A stretch of 64,000 bases of DNA from Ulota crispa (Eukaryota > Streptophyta > Bryopsida > Orthotrichales > Orthotrichaceae): positions 12,464,501 through 12,528,500 of the forward strand of contig OY987244.1 of the NCBI GenBank assembly GCA_963920765.1. Direction: 5' to 3'. Numbering within the stretch: position 1 is the stretch's first letter; each line of letters begins with the position of its first letter. The notes beneath the pieces are model-generated. The model ran no database searches. It saw only the letters and a program-made list of their open reading frames with translations, and had not been told where the DNA came from. The translations under genes were made by a program, and so were the position numbers. Of this stretch, positions 1 to 11,724 are shown in pieces.

Positions 1-12
1 AATGTACTAATA

Positions 13-264
13 GTGACCTTGGCCATTAAAGTCCTTCCTAAAACTTGTGGAATAAAGTCCTGCCCATACGAGTGGATCCCTCACTCGGAAATGGGGATAT
101 TATCTGAGATAGGCGGTAGAGCTTCAGCTAATGCCATTTTAAAATCCTGGTTTAAAACTGATGTAAACTTTGGAGTAAGCTACAATGGACATCTTGAAAT
201 TCAAACATCACCAAAACAGATAAACAAAATGCAAAAAACAGATGAAGGAGAAAACACATTCTAG
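13..264 (+). pseudogene. C-terminal end of the LINE first ORF (gag-like), partial
   Basis: An open frame comes in from the window edge and ends at a stop at 262-264. The endonuclease frame begins about 45 bases later. The position just before the endonuclease is where plant LINEs carry their ORF1, a nucleic-acid-binding gag-like protein. The visible 80 or so residues show no zinc knuckle, so the assignment rests on position only. The true start lies outside the window. Confidence 0.5.
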
Positions 265-304
265 GAGCTGGCAAACTCCCAAATACCTTATACACCTGAT
301 GTTT

Positions 305-1467
305 GAGTCCTTTTCAATTGCTACCTTCAATGTGAGTGGAATTGGGTTTGGTTCTATGGGAGCCAGAAAACAGATTCATATCAGAAGAATTTTTGAATGA
401 TTAGATAACATTCCACAGATAATTCTAGTTCAAAAACATTGGTTATCACCCAGCAATTGTATCAGCTGCACCAAAAGCCTTCCTTTCAAAAGAGAAACAA
501 AATTTTGGAATCCAAGAAGCATAGCAGACAAAGGATCTCACTGTCGTGGTGGCATTGCTATTCTAATATCCTCAAATCTAGCACCTAGAGTCATTAAAAA
601 TGACATTATAATTAATGGTAGAGCCTAATACATCATTCTTCAACAAAAAAATGATAAAACCCTTGCCATTATAAACATATATGCCTTTTTTGATAGCTTG
701 GACTGTTAGAACTTATGGCGATAGATTCATACCCTTAATCTTGAGGCTAATGCTTTTATCTTGGAGGGAGAGACTTTAATATGGTTGAGAAGGAGGAAGA
801 CCGACAGGGAAGTAGTTCCAGTAGATCTGGCATAAATAAAAAGGAGAAGATGGACTGGATATAGCTTCTAAATACATATGGTTTACAAGATGCATCATAC
901 TGTGAGGGGATTCAAAATAGAAATGATAAGAAATATACCTGGGATAATGCAAGACAAGGAAGAGACAATTGAAAGGCAAAATTAGATAGGTTCCTAATTA
1001 GTGCAATAGTAGAAGATCACGGTGGTTTTCATTTAATCCTCTTTCATGTGAAAGGATTATCGGATCATTGCCTAGTCATTTTATCAACATTCACTTCACG
1101 ATCAAAAGGAAAAAAATGTAGCTCACGTTTTAATCCCAAATTACTACAAAACCTGAATTACAAACTAAAATTTATTGAAGTATGGAATAGTGGAAGAGAC
1201 CCGAAAGAAGATGGTCTATGGCTGGACTAGATCAATTGAGCTCTATCAAGGGTATACACCATAGCCTCCACCATTAGTAGACAGCTTAAATGGGATAGAT
1301 TTAAAAAAGAAAGAGAATTACTCAAAAAAATAGAAATCTCAGAGAAGTTCCTAAGTTGATATCTAGGGGATGAAATTGTACTAGAGGAGATCTCAAGATG
1401 TCAATCTGAACTAGAATCTATTACTTTTGATGCGCTGGACTAGCATTATCAAGAAATATCTGCCCGC
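305..1467 (+). pseudogene. LINE ORF2 endonuclease region, with stops
   Basis: The reading begins with SIATFNVSGIGF and continues with IILVQKHWL, matching the N-terminal AP-endonuclease motifs of LINE ORF2 (the N of the first strand and the LQE-type motif, here degenerate as VQKH). Further on come a FILEG-D/FN-like segment near 757-785 and GLSDHCLV at about 1051-1074, the SDH motif with the catalytic histidine. Several in-frame stops (for example in the codons after RRIFE and after YAFFDSLDC) and at least one frameshift show that it is dead. The domain normally nicks genomic DNA to prime reverse transcription. Confidence 0.8.
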
Positions 1468-3202
1468 TGTCATGATGGAGATCTCTCCATCATGTAGATA
1501 CTTATTATTTATTTATATTTGTGTTGATTTCAATAAATCAATAATTGTGGCAAAATGGGTGATTGTGATAAGAACCACGGTTTGGTGATAATGCAACGGC
1601 CATAAATTCTAGTGCACTGCGCCGTCTTATCACATGCACAGCTCAGAGGAATAGGTAGCGGGGTGGCTGGGCCAATTTCTTGCCTCACTAGCTGCCAAGC
1701 TGTGGGCCGCCATCACCGCTCAATGAGTCCAATGGAGTTCAAACCCAGATCGGCGGACGGCCAGAGACGGCCGCTTTTCCAGCCAATCAAGTTCACGACT
1801 TGGCAACTGAAGACAAGCGTTTGACGCTATTCTATGCCCGCAAGGGCACGTGGCTACTTTATGATAGTATTTATTTTGTAATTTAATCATTTTTATATGA
1901 TTATTTAGATGTTTTAGAAGGCTTATATATTTTGCTTTTGTTTGAATAAAAAATACTAAGGATTTAGAAGTGAATGGGAAAAATGTGAAAAAAAAAAGAG
2001 TTTGGCATCTATGGTGGGGTTAAGATAGAAAGGGGCATGGGCTGATGTGTCCCACTTCCCTACTTTAGATAGGGTCAAAATTATGGAGGAGAGATTCCTT
2101 AGTTGTTGGAAGTTAGTAGATGAGTGTTAGTGGGAAGAATGAAGAAATCTCAAAACTTTGATGTGAGAGAACTTTTTGCATATATATGATTTTAAATTGA
2201 AATTTAAAGAGGTTATTTTTTATATGATTATCTTTCCAAAATGAATTTGTAAGTTTGATTTTGAATTGTAATGTAAAAGTTATGACTGTTTGAATTTTAG
2301 AGTCAAAATGCCAAACTATGAAGAAAGGCTGAAACTTTGACAAGCCATAACTTATGGTCTATATATCATTTTGCAACAATATATGGAGGGAGTATTCATC
2401 TTAGTCTTAGCTCTTTAGAAAGTTTTTAAACTTAAGATTTGGAGCTTAGAGAAGAAAGTTATGAGGTGTGAAGGATTGGAGGTGGCTGCCTTTTTGTTAT
2501 GAGAAAGCCAAAACTTTGAAGAGCTACAATTTTTGGATATTATGAAACTTTCTTTTCAAACTTTTAGAAGTGATAGTTAATTGTCATTCCTTTTTGTATT
2601 GTCTTCAATCAATTCATTTGGAGTTTTATTGAAGAAGTTATAGAGTGTAAAAGTTGAAGGTTTGGATGCTCTCTAAAAAATTGAGACTCACACTTTGATT
2701 GATTTGAACTTTCAGACAGAGTTTTATTTTGAAGTGAAAATTTTAAGAGTTGAAGCCAGTGATATCATCATTTCAAATTGATATTATATTTCTATGGGTG
2801 ATGTGTAGAACAAAAATAAATAGATGTTTATAGAGGCTGTGTTTAGTTTGCAAGGAGGAAGAAGAGCCTCTACTATAAACCTGCATAACTTTTGGAAAAT
2901 AGCTTAGATTGAATTGAAATTTGGAGGGATGTTAGAAGATTAGAAGAGCTTTTTAAATTGCTATTACATTTAGCATTTGGATCTTTGAATCATCTGTGGC
3001 ACTAGAAAAAAAATTGCAGCTTTTCTAGGACTTGTTATTTGTGATTTTCTTCATTGTTTTTATTAAAACATGAAGACTCAAAGACACGAAGACTGAAGAT
3101 TTGAAGAGTGAAGATCAAAACCAAAGATAATTTTAGTCAGCAACGCACGACTGCAGCGAGATACTCTGCATGTTCCCAAAGCGCACTCCTCTCAACCTAA
3201 CA
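1468..3202 (+). mobile_element. Solo LTR, copy 1, inserted in the LINE
   Basis: The block starts TGTCATGATGGAG and ends ...CTCAACCTAACA. It has the TG...CA ends of an LTR and no terminal inverted repeat. A second copy of the same block in the same orientation is at 33114-35336. Flanks are CCGC(T) on the left and CCAC(T) on the right, a short target duplication with one mismatch. The first 25 bases hold a palindrome around ATGATGGAGAT. No internal gag-pol region follows, so this is a solo LTR left by LTR-LTR recombination. It lacks about 480 bp of the GAAGACT-rich 3' part found in copy 2. Small ORFs inside it match no protein. Confidence 0.75.
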
Positions 3203-6200
3203 CCACTGGACAAGATATGGAGATATACGTAGTAAGGAGTTTTTTGATTACCACAAACATCAACAAAGAAGAACATTCATCCCAACGCTCCTAATAAACA
3301 ACGTTCCAATCACTGAGCAAGCAGGAAAACTTGCTGCAGCTACTAACATCTACTCCGCATTATATGAATAAAATGTAGAAATTGAAACTACAAACTCGGC
3401 CCTTAGAGATGTCTGCGCTAATGTTCGTAATATTGTAACTCAAAGTATGAACAAAAATCTGTCCAAAGACATAGATCTCTTTGAACTACATGAGGCTGTA
3501 CTTGATCTGGCAAATAGAAAAACACTAGGTCCTGACGGAGTACCTACGGAGTTCTTTCGAGAATGCATATAGAAAATTGATAGACAGCTCTTTCTAGTAG
3601 TCAACAAAGCCTTACATTTTGGAAAACTATCTCCGGATTTGAATTGTGGGCTCATAACTCTGATTTCAAATGGAGGAGATTCAACTCAATTGACAAATTA
3701 TAGGCCTATATCTTTACTTGGATCATTTTACAAAATTTTGTCCAAAATTTTGGCACAAAGACTTAAACCCTTACTTCCGATTTTCATACGGCCAAATCAA
3801 ACTGGCTTCATGCAAGGACGTTGTATAACAGATTATGTTGTGTTAGCCCAAGAGGCAATCAAATATGCACAAGAGAGCAATCAAGATATTATCCTCGTAC
3901 TCTTGGATTTCAAAAAGGCCTTTGATAAAATTAGTTGGAAACTTATGAGAGCTATTCTAATTAAACTTGGATTCTGCTCAGAGTTTATCAAACACATCAT
4001 GACTCTCTATTCTAATGCCTCATCTGCCATCATATTGAATGGAGATATCGGCCCTTTATTTCCACTCTCTCGATCTGTGAGACAAGGACGTCTGATAGCT
4101 CCATTTTTATTTATCCTAGTCTTGTATTCTCTTGGATATATGTTGCAAGACGTAGCTTACGGAATTTAGGATCTGAAAATGCCAGGAGGTTTGTACTTAC
4201 TGATGCCTCATATGCTGATGACTCTGCTCTTTACTTACTGGGAACAGAAGAAAATATGAGGAAAATAGAGTTGGAATTACAAATGTATTGTAGAGTTTCT
4301 GGCTCTCTGATAAACTGGAAAAAAACTTATGCTCTATGGGCCTCATGACGCCTACGAGACGTCCAATGGGGAGACTCTTTTGGGTTGAATTGGGTCACAC
4401 AAAGAGAGGCCGTAAAGTACCTTGGGATGAAAATTGGAGTAAAACTTGGCCCATACGCTAACAGCTTACCACTCCTTCAAACTCTTGAAACCAAACTCAA
4501 AAGGTGGACTCTACAACACTTATCTTTAGTTGGAAGAATCATTGTTTGTAATCAAGTACTATTATCTACTTGTTGGTTCACAGCAAGAAGCGTAGGTATC
4601 AACAAAAATCAATGCAACCTAATAAGAAGATTGATCAGGAACTTTATTTGGTCTCGGAAAGAAAACGTCCAACGTACAGCTAGAGTCAAATGGTCCTCAT
4701 GCATTCAAACTTTCACGGAAGCTGGTATCAAAATAATAGACCCTTATCTCTAAACCAAAGCCCTCTTTGCTAAACTTATAGTTAGAGGATTAAGTCTAGG
4801 GGGCAAACCATGGAAGGTTTTAATCCAGCATTGAATAAATGGACTCAAGCCTACATGTATGAACAAGTGGCTAGCCAATAACAATTGGCTTTTTTACTCC
4901 CACGCAGTCACCAAAAGTAAAAATTCTAAACTCATCAATATGGCACTTAGTTCCTTTATATCCATCAGAGCCAAATTGCAAAAACATGAACCAAAATCTA
5001 CACCTGAAATCCTTAGACAACCAATCTTTGGAAATCCCCAAATATTGGACAACCTAGGCCAACCACTTGGATTTGGTACAAGAAATGACTTCCACAAATG
5101 GTCCTTGGTGGAATTAAATCACATCCATGACTTATGGAATGCGGACTCAGAAGACTGGTACTCACAAGAGGAGCTTATCTCCCAATTTACTCAACAGAAA
5201 GATAAATCTAAATGAGAGGAAAATCGGATCTCAATTCTCTCAAAAGTACCTTGGAAACCCAGAACTAGAACAGGAGTAAAAGAATGTGACTGGGTGGGAG
5301 GCAGCTCAGAATCTAGCATATAGAACGTCTTCTTTATTGTTAAGATTAATTTGGAGACAGATGACATGACTACTGTTAAATTCAATATTTGAGCTTCCTC
5401 AGGACTCCTCACCAAAGTAGAAGGACACTATAAACTACAGAAGAAACTGTACTTTCTAGTCAGAGTAGTCACTTGGTCTGCAGTGAACCGTAACTACTCA
5501 TCTTGTAACCCTCCTATCATACCTACAACCGGTAACTGTATTTACTTAGTAGGAAAGGATTTACTAGTTAACCTTCCATGGGATCCAGGTGAATGGTTTT
5601 AGGGAAAATGTTGTTCTCATAAGGAAGCACCTTTCTACAAGTATACCGTGAAAAGGGGATATCAAATAGGCCTCTTACACTCCATAGAAAAATCTATAGC
5701 CTCCTTTATACTCAGTGATTGTGGGTATAACCAAAAGAACCAGAAAACATTCTACAAATTTTTGTGGCATCAAGCAAGGCCAAGGAAAATTGCCACTTTT
5801 CTATGGTTATTAGCGAACAAAGGAATAGCCATAGGATCATGGCTATGGAAAATAGGTATGAATAATGTCCCAAATTGCGAGATGTGCACTAAAGACCAAG
5901 AAGAGACAATGGGACATCTTTTCTGGAATTGCAAGATGGCCAAAGAAATATGGCGAAGGTATCACCTAATTTCAAGAAAGCATAATGGCCCTTCCTTTCA
6001 AACGTGGGAAGAGGCATTACTAGGAAAATTCAAAGTCCCGTTAATTGGATCTAGAGGATTAAAGTATGTTTACAAACATCAATCATGGGGCTTCTTGAGG
6101 AATTTTCTAATTTGGTTCCTATGGCTTGAACGTTGTAGCAAACGCTTCAATAATGATACTCCTAGTATAGAAAGAGTGATTAGTAGAGCATGGAAAGCTA

Positions 6201-6382
6201 CTATAGACGCAGGCCTCTCTACATGGAGGTACATCCATAAATTCCCACGTGATGATCAAGCTCTCTTAGAATTAGAATCTACCTTTAAAGCTCAATGGAT
6301 ATCATCTATCCCTATATTTTGTGGAACTGTAGAAAACAAACCACGATGGTTGTATACACCCCCCATGTACTTCATTCAGTGA
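3203..6382 (+). pseudogene. LINE ORF2 reverse transcriptase and zf-RVT region, broken
   Basis: After the solo LTR the ORF resumes with a linker, then reverse transcriptase. Visible RT motifs are LGPDGVPTEFF (about 3522), NYRPISLLGSFYKILSKILA (about 3696), QTGFMQGRCITDYV (about 3798), the DFKKAFDKISW motif A (about 3906), a QG motif at the end of the first frame (about 4083) and YADD motif B/C at 4211-4222. A stop at 4167-4169 and further stops and frameshifts at about 5213 and 5600 break the frame. The last open stretch (5648-6382) carries the zinc-knuckle region (W-A/R-P-RKIATFLW, then CEMC...GHLFWNC), typical of plant LINE ORF2 C-termini. Confidence 0.85.
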
Positions 6383-6554
6383 TAATGTAAAAAAACTCAC
6401 GTGACAATCTCTAGATGTTCCAGTGTTTTTCTCCCGTAAGGGGGGTTTTTTCATAAATGGATTAGATATTACTAATGAGTGCATATTATGATATCACTGT
6501 AACAATGTACAACACCCAAAGAGTCAAAGGCTTTTTATAATTTTCATAACAATC

Positions 6555-6927
6555 TTAATCCTTGAACGTTTGGCTAGTCACCGTGATTACCCCTCTATAA
6601 TGCTCTACAATGGTGTGGCAAGTGCTTACACATTATAATATTGTTTCTAAGAGTTGCACAAGTTAACAATGCATGTTGACCTCATGAAAATTGCAAGAAA
6701 GAAAGCATGGGACCTAACACTATGTTCCTAGATCTTCTCACAATTTGGGTTACCTAAGAATATGAGTGCACTTGGTGAGGTTGTTTTTTGGCCTTTAATG
6801 ATGAACCATGTATATATGATCCCTTATAAAAAAAAAACAAATGAAAAACAACTATTTTCTGTCATTCAAAGTGTTTTATTTATAATCGGGGGACAAAAAA
6901 ACGTTCATCTTGTAGTTTAGGGGTTAA
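6555..6927 (-). mobile_element. TTAA-flanked nonautonomous element, ~375-bp subfamily
   Basis: TTAA at 6555-6558 is followed by TCCTTGAACG. The right end reads TTTAGGGGTTAA, ending at 6927. The interior matches, in inverse orientation, the element at 15801-16171: a segment with a GGTGTGGCAAGTGCTTACAC stretch, CTCATGAAAATTGCAAGAA, and a dinucleotide-rich centre. Similar copies are at 31318-31638 and 62634-63020. It has no coding capacity. Confidence 0.7.
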
Positions 6928-6990
6928 ATGGTCTCCTTACAAAAATGAGCTAGCAACAAATGAACCTTGCAACTATCAAATCCTTAATTT

Positions 6991-7401
6991 TTAACCCATT
7001 AAGGACCGGTTGACAAGTTCCTGGTCAATTTTGACTCTTTTCACTTTGTAGAGAGAGCCTATCAAGGAATTTGATGACGTGGCAAAGGGGATGAGTCTGG
7101 GGAATTGGAAAGTGAAGAGTTTAGGACAATAACCAAGCCAATCTAAGGTGGCATGTGACTAGAGGGTTGAAAAAACTAAAAAAGTACTGACTGAAAATAC
7201 ACCAACAAATGCAAAAAGATGACCATAACAACTAAAAAGTGAGCATAGTTCATGATGCATAACACTAAACCCTACAAGATACATCCATCTGTACGGTCAC
7301 ATCTGTGATAGACATCTGTATTCAATAACCTTAAAATTTCCCCCAAATGGCAATACAAAGATTGCCCACCCCAGAATCGACCACGGTCGTTAAAGGGTTA
7401 A
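6991..7401. mobile_element. TTAA-flanked nonautonomous element, 411 bp
   Basis: TTAA at 6991-6994 precedes CCCATTAAGGACCGGTTGAC. The right end, reverse-complemented, reads CCCTTTAACGACCGTGGTCG next to TTAA at 7398-7401. The two ends are therefore imperfect inverted repeats of the same CCC(C)TAAA type as the other copies. The interior does not resemble the other subfamilies. Confidence 0.6.
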
Positions 7402-7752
7402 GAAAAAACTTACTAGCAAGCTACAGTTCACTAACTAACGTTGCTCACCAAAGACACCCAGCTTGCATTGGCTACATTAAAGAAAGCTTCCTTCCTCTCC
7501 CCATGAGTAGAACTTCAAATATTTGTCACTTACCGTATTCATATGATAATCAACCAACATGACTTTTTAGTATGCTGGGATATTCTAAGAAATCCCAAAA
7601 TCGTAAGAGAAAACAGCTGAAAACCACAAAAAGAATTCCCCAAGCTTGTGTACCAGAATCAAACCAATAATTTGAAACTACTGTCGTAAACAGAAGTGAT
7701 GCATCTCTTGAAAGCCCAACACGGTAACACCGTAACAGACCAAAGAACCTGA
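7402..7752. other. Intergenic, nothing recognised
   Basis: No gene, RNA gene or clear repeat is seen between the TTAA element and the tandem duplication. Confidence 0.5.
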
Positions 7753-8128
7753 CATGACTGGCACATACAAGTGAATCATAGGGCACTAGGTCAACAACCC
7801 AGTACTTTACATGATATAGAGAGGCAAAAAAATCCACCAAGGGCCTTATGGCGTCATGAATGCTTGTTTTATAAAAAAGAATTACAGTGAGTATCCAAAG
7901 CTCGAAATCAATATCAGACTCAGCTCTAAATCGGAATTTTTCATGACTGGCACATACAAGTAATCATAGGGCACTGTATCAACAACCCAGCGCTTTACAT
8001 GAAGAGAGGCAAAAAAACTTCACCAAGGCCTTCTGGCTTCATGAATGCTTGTTTTATAAAAAGAATTACAGTGAGTACTCAAAGCTCGACATCAATATCA
8101 GAACTCGAACTCTAAATCAGATTTTTTT
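7753..8128. repeat. Tandem duplication of a ~189-bp unit downstream of the minus-strand gene
   Basis: Unit 1 (7753-7941) and unit 2 (7942-8128) both start CATGACTGGCACATACAAG. They run in parallel through AATCATAGGGCACT, CATGAATGCTTGTTTTATAA and GAATTACAGTGAGTA, with scattered substitutions and small indels. The unit contains no long ORF. It lies just 3' of the stop codon of the minus-strand gene, so it probably overlaps that gene's 3' UTR or immediate downstream region. Confidence 0.85.
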
Positions 8129-8212
8129 AAAATTCAATTAAGAAATTAGAGCTCTATGTACCATGACTATCTTATATTACAAACCTGCAGCATTGGCAGA
8201 GTTTAGGCCCTG

Positions 8213-11200
8213 TCAATACTGGTCAGGATGGCGGAGCACATCCTCTCGGTGATGTGCTTCTTGCAGCGAGGGTGGCTCCTCCTGGTATCCCTTACGAGCG
8301 TTCAGCTGCCGGGCTCCTCCGTAGACAGGATCGGAGAACACACTGGCGTATATCATGTGTGCATTTTCGGAGCTGATTGGAGCTGGTGGAGGTGCCCCAT
8401 ACTCATTTTCTTGTTCCATATCCAGCCTCTCGGGTAGCTGAAATCCACCATAGACGTACCTCCCATCTCCCATGCCCGTGCCTCTTCCCATGCCTGTGCC
8501 TCCTCCCATGCCCATGCCTCCTCCCATGCCCATGCCTCCTCCCATGCCCCTGCCCCCTCCTGCTGCTCTTGCATAGCCAGAGTCTTTATCTCCATACGTT
8601 GGCCTTTTTCCACTAGAAGGGTCTCCATAGCCACCACCACCACCGCGTCCTGTTCCTGAAACACCTGCAATGAAATTCTCTTTTAGAAAGATAACAGTGC
8701 AAATTTGGTACTTGAGAGTTGCATTCAGTTCCCAAGTAGTTGACCATAACCGGTTATTGACTTTTCTATGCTAATGTGGCATTGCCCCATTGGCAACCTG
8801 TCACCATTGCCACTACAAGTTGCAACTCATAACCTTTTTTCCTTTCAACTTGATTCCTACACTCTTGAATCATGACGATCAAAGGTTGTGATTGAAAAAT
8901 GTACAACTAATTATGTACGATAATAGCTGCTAGCACGGCTCACCGGTTATCTAATACATAACTGGTTTCTTCAACAATATCGCTAACGTGTTGCTCAAGA
9001 TTAGCTCATGGAAGAGAGCAATAATCAGCAGAGAAAAACAAATATGAACAATTCAAAAACAGAAACCAATTATGAGATGCGAACTAGGTAATGATGTGAC
9101 TATCCCAAAGATGAATCTTATCTATAAGCAAAGTCTTCTTGATGTGTCAGTAATGGTTAGCTTCTATTAATTAAACTCGGTTAAGTCCGGTACTCGTTTT
9201 CTTAGAACCGGTCATTAGTGCACTGATAACCGGTTCTAAGAAAACGATTACCTAATACATCCACGCACTTATGAAGATTCAAAGTCGTTGCTAGTACGGT
9301 ACTTATTTTAAATCTAGATTAAGTATTGCATGTGGTACTCTACACTCTACCTGCTTGTAGCAGGTTAATGTCACACTCAGTTGCAGAGCAACAAGGTGTT
9401 GTCCGCCACCAGCCATAGTGGATCACATGCAATACTCAATTTAGCACATCTGCCAATAAAAACTGCAACACACGCAAATAAGTGTTACTACGGGTTGTAT
9501 TCACAAGGTCTGTTGAGAATTAGGTCACGTTCCAGCAAAAGTGTCCACCCAAGTTGACTAGAATTGCTCATTCGCGACCAGTTCGAATAAAGTTGGGTGG
9601 GGTGGAGACTCCGTGGCAAGAGCAAGACATGGTTCCCCATTAGTTGGAATCAGCGACCTTTAAATTGGCTAAAGTACGAAGGATTTCTATCAAAAAAAAC
9701 TATACAGCTAAAAAACATGTGAACTATACAGTGTTAAATTTGAAACTTTTAGCTTTTTAGCAGTGTTTAGAGCCACACGAGCTGAAAGTGAAAAGCACAT
9801 TTGGGATCACTGGTTGGAACATGAGTAGATCACGCTAGAAGAAAACGTGCAATAAACAACTGATCTTAAACAACTGCAAATGTCCTAAACGACTAAAATT
9901 GAGTCATTGTACAGTCGTTTAGGACACTCGCAGTTGTTGTAAACCAATGGTTTAGGACAATTTTTTCTTCTAGTTAGAAAGACAGGATGTAACAAATATA
10001 GGCAGCTGAGAGTCTTAAGAACCAATCGACCATGGACTCTTCTTCTAATAGGGTTGGATTAAGGGAGGGTGAGAGCAGTACCACTTCCGGCATAGCCAGG
10101 CTCTTGAGCTCCTCGAGCATAGCTGCTATTTGACGGAGCTCCCTGAGGCATAGACAAATGGTCAAACGAGTCTGATTTATCATAAGGAGAAGGAGGAGCG
10201 CCCCTTCCAAGGCCCCTGCTGCTGCTGTCCAGCTCATTAGGACGTGGTTGAGAGGCACCGTAGTATCCCGGCTCCCCATCCAAAGGCCGAGCAAGAGGGC
10301 CCCTTCCTTGTCTCGGGCTTTCTCGTTCATCCACCTCTGGGTCGAAATGCCCAAATGGTCGCTCTCGTGGAGAACCTGGCGGTCCTGACCTGCAATATCC
10401 GCAAAAAACCTACCTGTTAGGGTAAGAGAAACTAGATAAAATGCCCGAAATTCTCAGAAAAATCATATCAAACTTAAGAAAACAGTGTAATAGTGGCTTG
10501 CGTGCAATGTACAGCTTAGGAAGTGACAAGGCTCACCACAGGTTGCAGTGCATTGCAGATAGCACACAATTTCAACAAAGCCACCAATGAAAATAGCAAC
10601 ACGGGTTGTATCTGTTGAATACTCCCTTTGTCCCTCTAAAAACGTCCAAATCAGACACATTCTTGTACCACTAAATAAACTTCCTTTTTTGCTGATTTCA
10701 AACGTTGAGAAAGCGTTTGCCATGTTCATTGATCACATGGGGCAAGTTAAGCGATTAGAGAGCATTCCTCTCTTAGCAAGCTTGGCCTTGCCCATATGAG
10801 GTACCATTGTTGCTACCAATCTTTAAATCATCAATAATGAGGAACTGGCAACATGCACAAAGATAATATTTTTTGCATGGAATTTGGGTGCCGAAGCGGC
10901 AACATCAAAGCTGAAGATTTTGCATACATTTGGTAGATGGTATATCAATTCTAGAATGCATGTGTCACTAGCACAAAGACTAAAAACACAGTTAATCCTT
11001 TGCAAGGAAGCTTTTTGAACGTTTTTAGAGGGATAGACAAAGGGAGTACAAAGTACATGAGGTTCTACTACACACATCCCGAAAAAGTGGATGTGAGTAT
11101 TTGCATTTACAAAAGGATAGGGTAATATAGAAAAACTAGTATGACCCGCAGTAGCCATTGACTTGGGCTCTCGAATTTAGGACTTGGGCTCTCAAATTTA

Positions 11201-11319
11201 GGACTTGAGCTCTCAATTTCACAACTTGAGCTCTTGATCCATGCTTAAACATGCTCATAACTTAAATTGCTTTGCTTGACGGACAGACACAACTAGTGCA
11301 GATCGACAAACACTTAATC

Positions 11320-11357
<38 letters not shown>

Positions 11358-11676
11358 TATATATATAATATATATATAGATATATAGATATATAGATATA
11401 GACTAATGAAACACATGAAAACTATGGGTAATACACTATTTTCAAGTGTTTCCTGGACGCTGCTGACCTGTTGTTGTTGTACCCGTAGTCTGGCTCGGGT
11501 GGGTAGAGCCCAGGTGGTTGAGCTCGTGGTGAAATGGGAGCTCGGGATGAAATAGGAGCACGGGGAGACACTGGGGCAGATCTGTGGCGCGGAGGGGCTG
11601 CTGGTCTCTGACTCTCCCAGTCTTCCTCTGGATCAAAAAATGCAAATGGCTTCTCTTCCCTGTATCTGTTTCCCAT
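8213..11676 (-). CDS. Uncharacterised Gly/Pro/Arg-rich 322-aa protein, three coding exons
   Basis: Coding exons on the minus strand are 11676-11468, 10389-10082 and 8664-8213. All junctions are GT-AG and the phases fit (209+308+452 nt = 323 codons including stop). The protein starts MGNRYREEKPFAFFDPEEDW. It has a Pro/Arg/Ser-rich stretch with repeated SPRAP-like units, then RERPFGHFDPEVDE, a GRG/PP-rich middle, and a C-terminal Gly-Met block of (M)GGGMGMGGG repeats before ending HPDQY. Exons 1 and 2 each carry one copy of the motif E-[KR]-P-F-x-x-F-D-P-E-x-D. There is no signal peptide or membrane segment. I do not recognise the family. The composition resembles disordered RNA-binding or condensate-type proteins, but no RRM or RGG array is complete, so no function is assigned. 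Confidence 0.75.
9193..9248. repeat. Perfect short hairpin with AACCGGT arms
   Basis: GTTTTCTTAGAACCGGT at about 9198 is followed about 15 bases later by AACCGGTTCTAAGAAAAC. This forms a 17-bp-arm hairpin in the last intron of the minus-strand gene. More AACCGGTTA-type words are scattered between 8745 and 8980, suggesting the remains of a larger foldback element. Confidence 0.65.
9835..9973. mobile_element. Small MITE-like foldback in an intron
   Basis: The ends read CTAGAAGAAAA (9835) and TTTTTTCTTCTAG (to 9973). The interior has a second inverted pair, GTCCTAAACGACT versus AGTCGTTTAGGAC. It is about 139 bp with no coding capacity. The target duplication is not clear, so the superfamily is not assigned. 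It lies in the second intron of the minus-strand gene. Confidence 0.6.
10620..11048. mobile_element. Stowaway-like (Tc1/mariner) MITE in the first coding intron
   Basis: The left end TA-CTCCCTTTGTCCCTCTAA (10620) and the right end ...TAGACAAAGGGAG-TA (to 11048) are inverted repeats flanked by the dinucleotide TA. Plant Stowaway MITEs start CTCCCTCCGTCCC and duplicate TA, so both end sequence and target site fit. The interior (about 400 bp) holds a second inverted segment with AAACGTTT ends. It sits between coding exons 1 and 2 of the minus-strand gene. Confidence 0.75.
11322..11401. repeat. (TA)n / (TATAGA)n microsatellite
   Basis: About 80 bases of alternating TA with some GATATA variants, in an intron close to the donor of the first coding exon of the minus-strand gene. 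Confidence 0.9.
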
Positions 11677-11724
11677 GGTTGATGATGGTCCTTATAAGTG
11701 CCGTGGGTTTCAGCTTCCCTGTAC
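11677..11724 (-). other. Probable 5' UTR part of the exon carrying the start codon
   Basis: On the minus strand a good acceptor (GTACGTACAG) ends at about 11725. It is followed by 48 bases leading to ATGGGAAACAG at 11676. This suggests a spliced leader whose first exon lies upstream, probably near 13825-14000. Confidence 0.45.

Larger units (their letters stand above)
1..6385 (+). mobile_element. Degenerate LINE (L1-like non-LTR retrotransposon), 5' end outside window, split by a solo LTR
   Basis: The order is as in plant L1-like LINEs: the tail of an upstream ORF (13-264), an AP-endonuclease region (about 310-1110), a linker, reverse transcriptase (about 3400-4350) and a C-terminal zinc-knuckle zf-RVT region (about 5740-5960). 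The element encoded a polyprotein that nicks target DNA and reverse-transcribes its own RNA. Many stops and frameshifts interrupt it, so it is a fossil. A solo LTR at 1468-3202 splits it. Removing the LTR and one copy of the short target repeat rejoins the linker in frame, reading SARWTRYGDIRSKEFF across the junction. The last recognisable codons end at 6382. The 3' UTR probably runs to about 6500, but I see no clear poly-A tail or target repeat. Confidence 0.88.

Noticed and set aside
8377..8616. Plus-strand Cys/Pro/Leu-rich frame
   Set aside because: It is the antisense reading of the Gly-Met repeat of the minus-strand gene, whose exon phases and stop are well supported.
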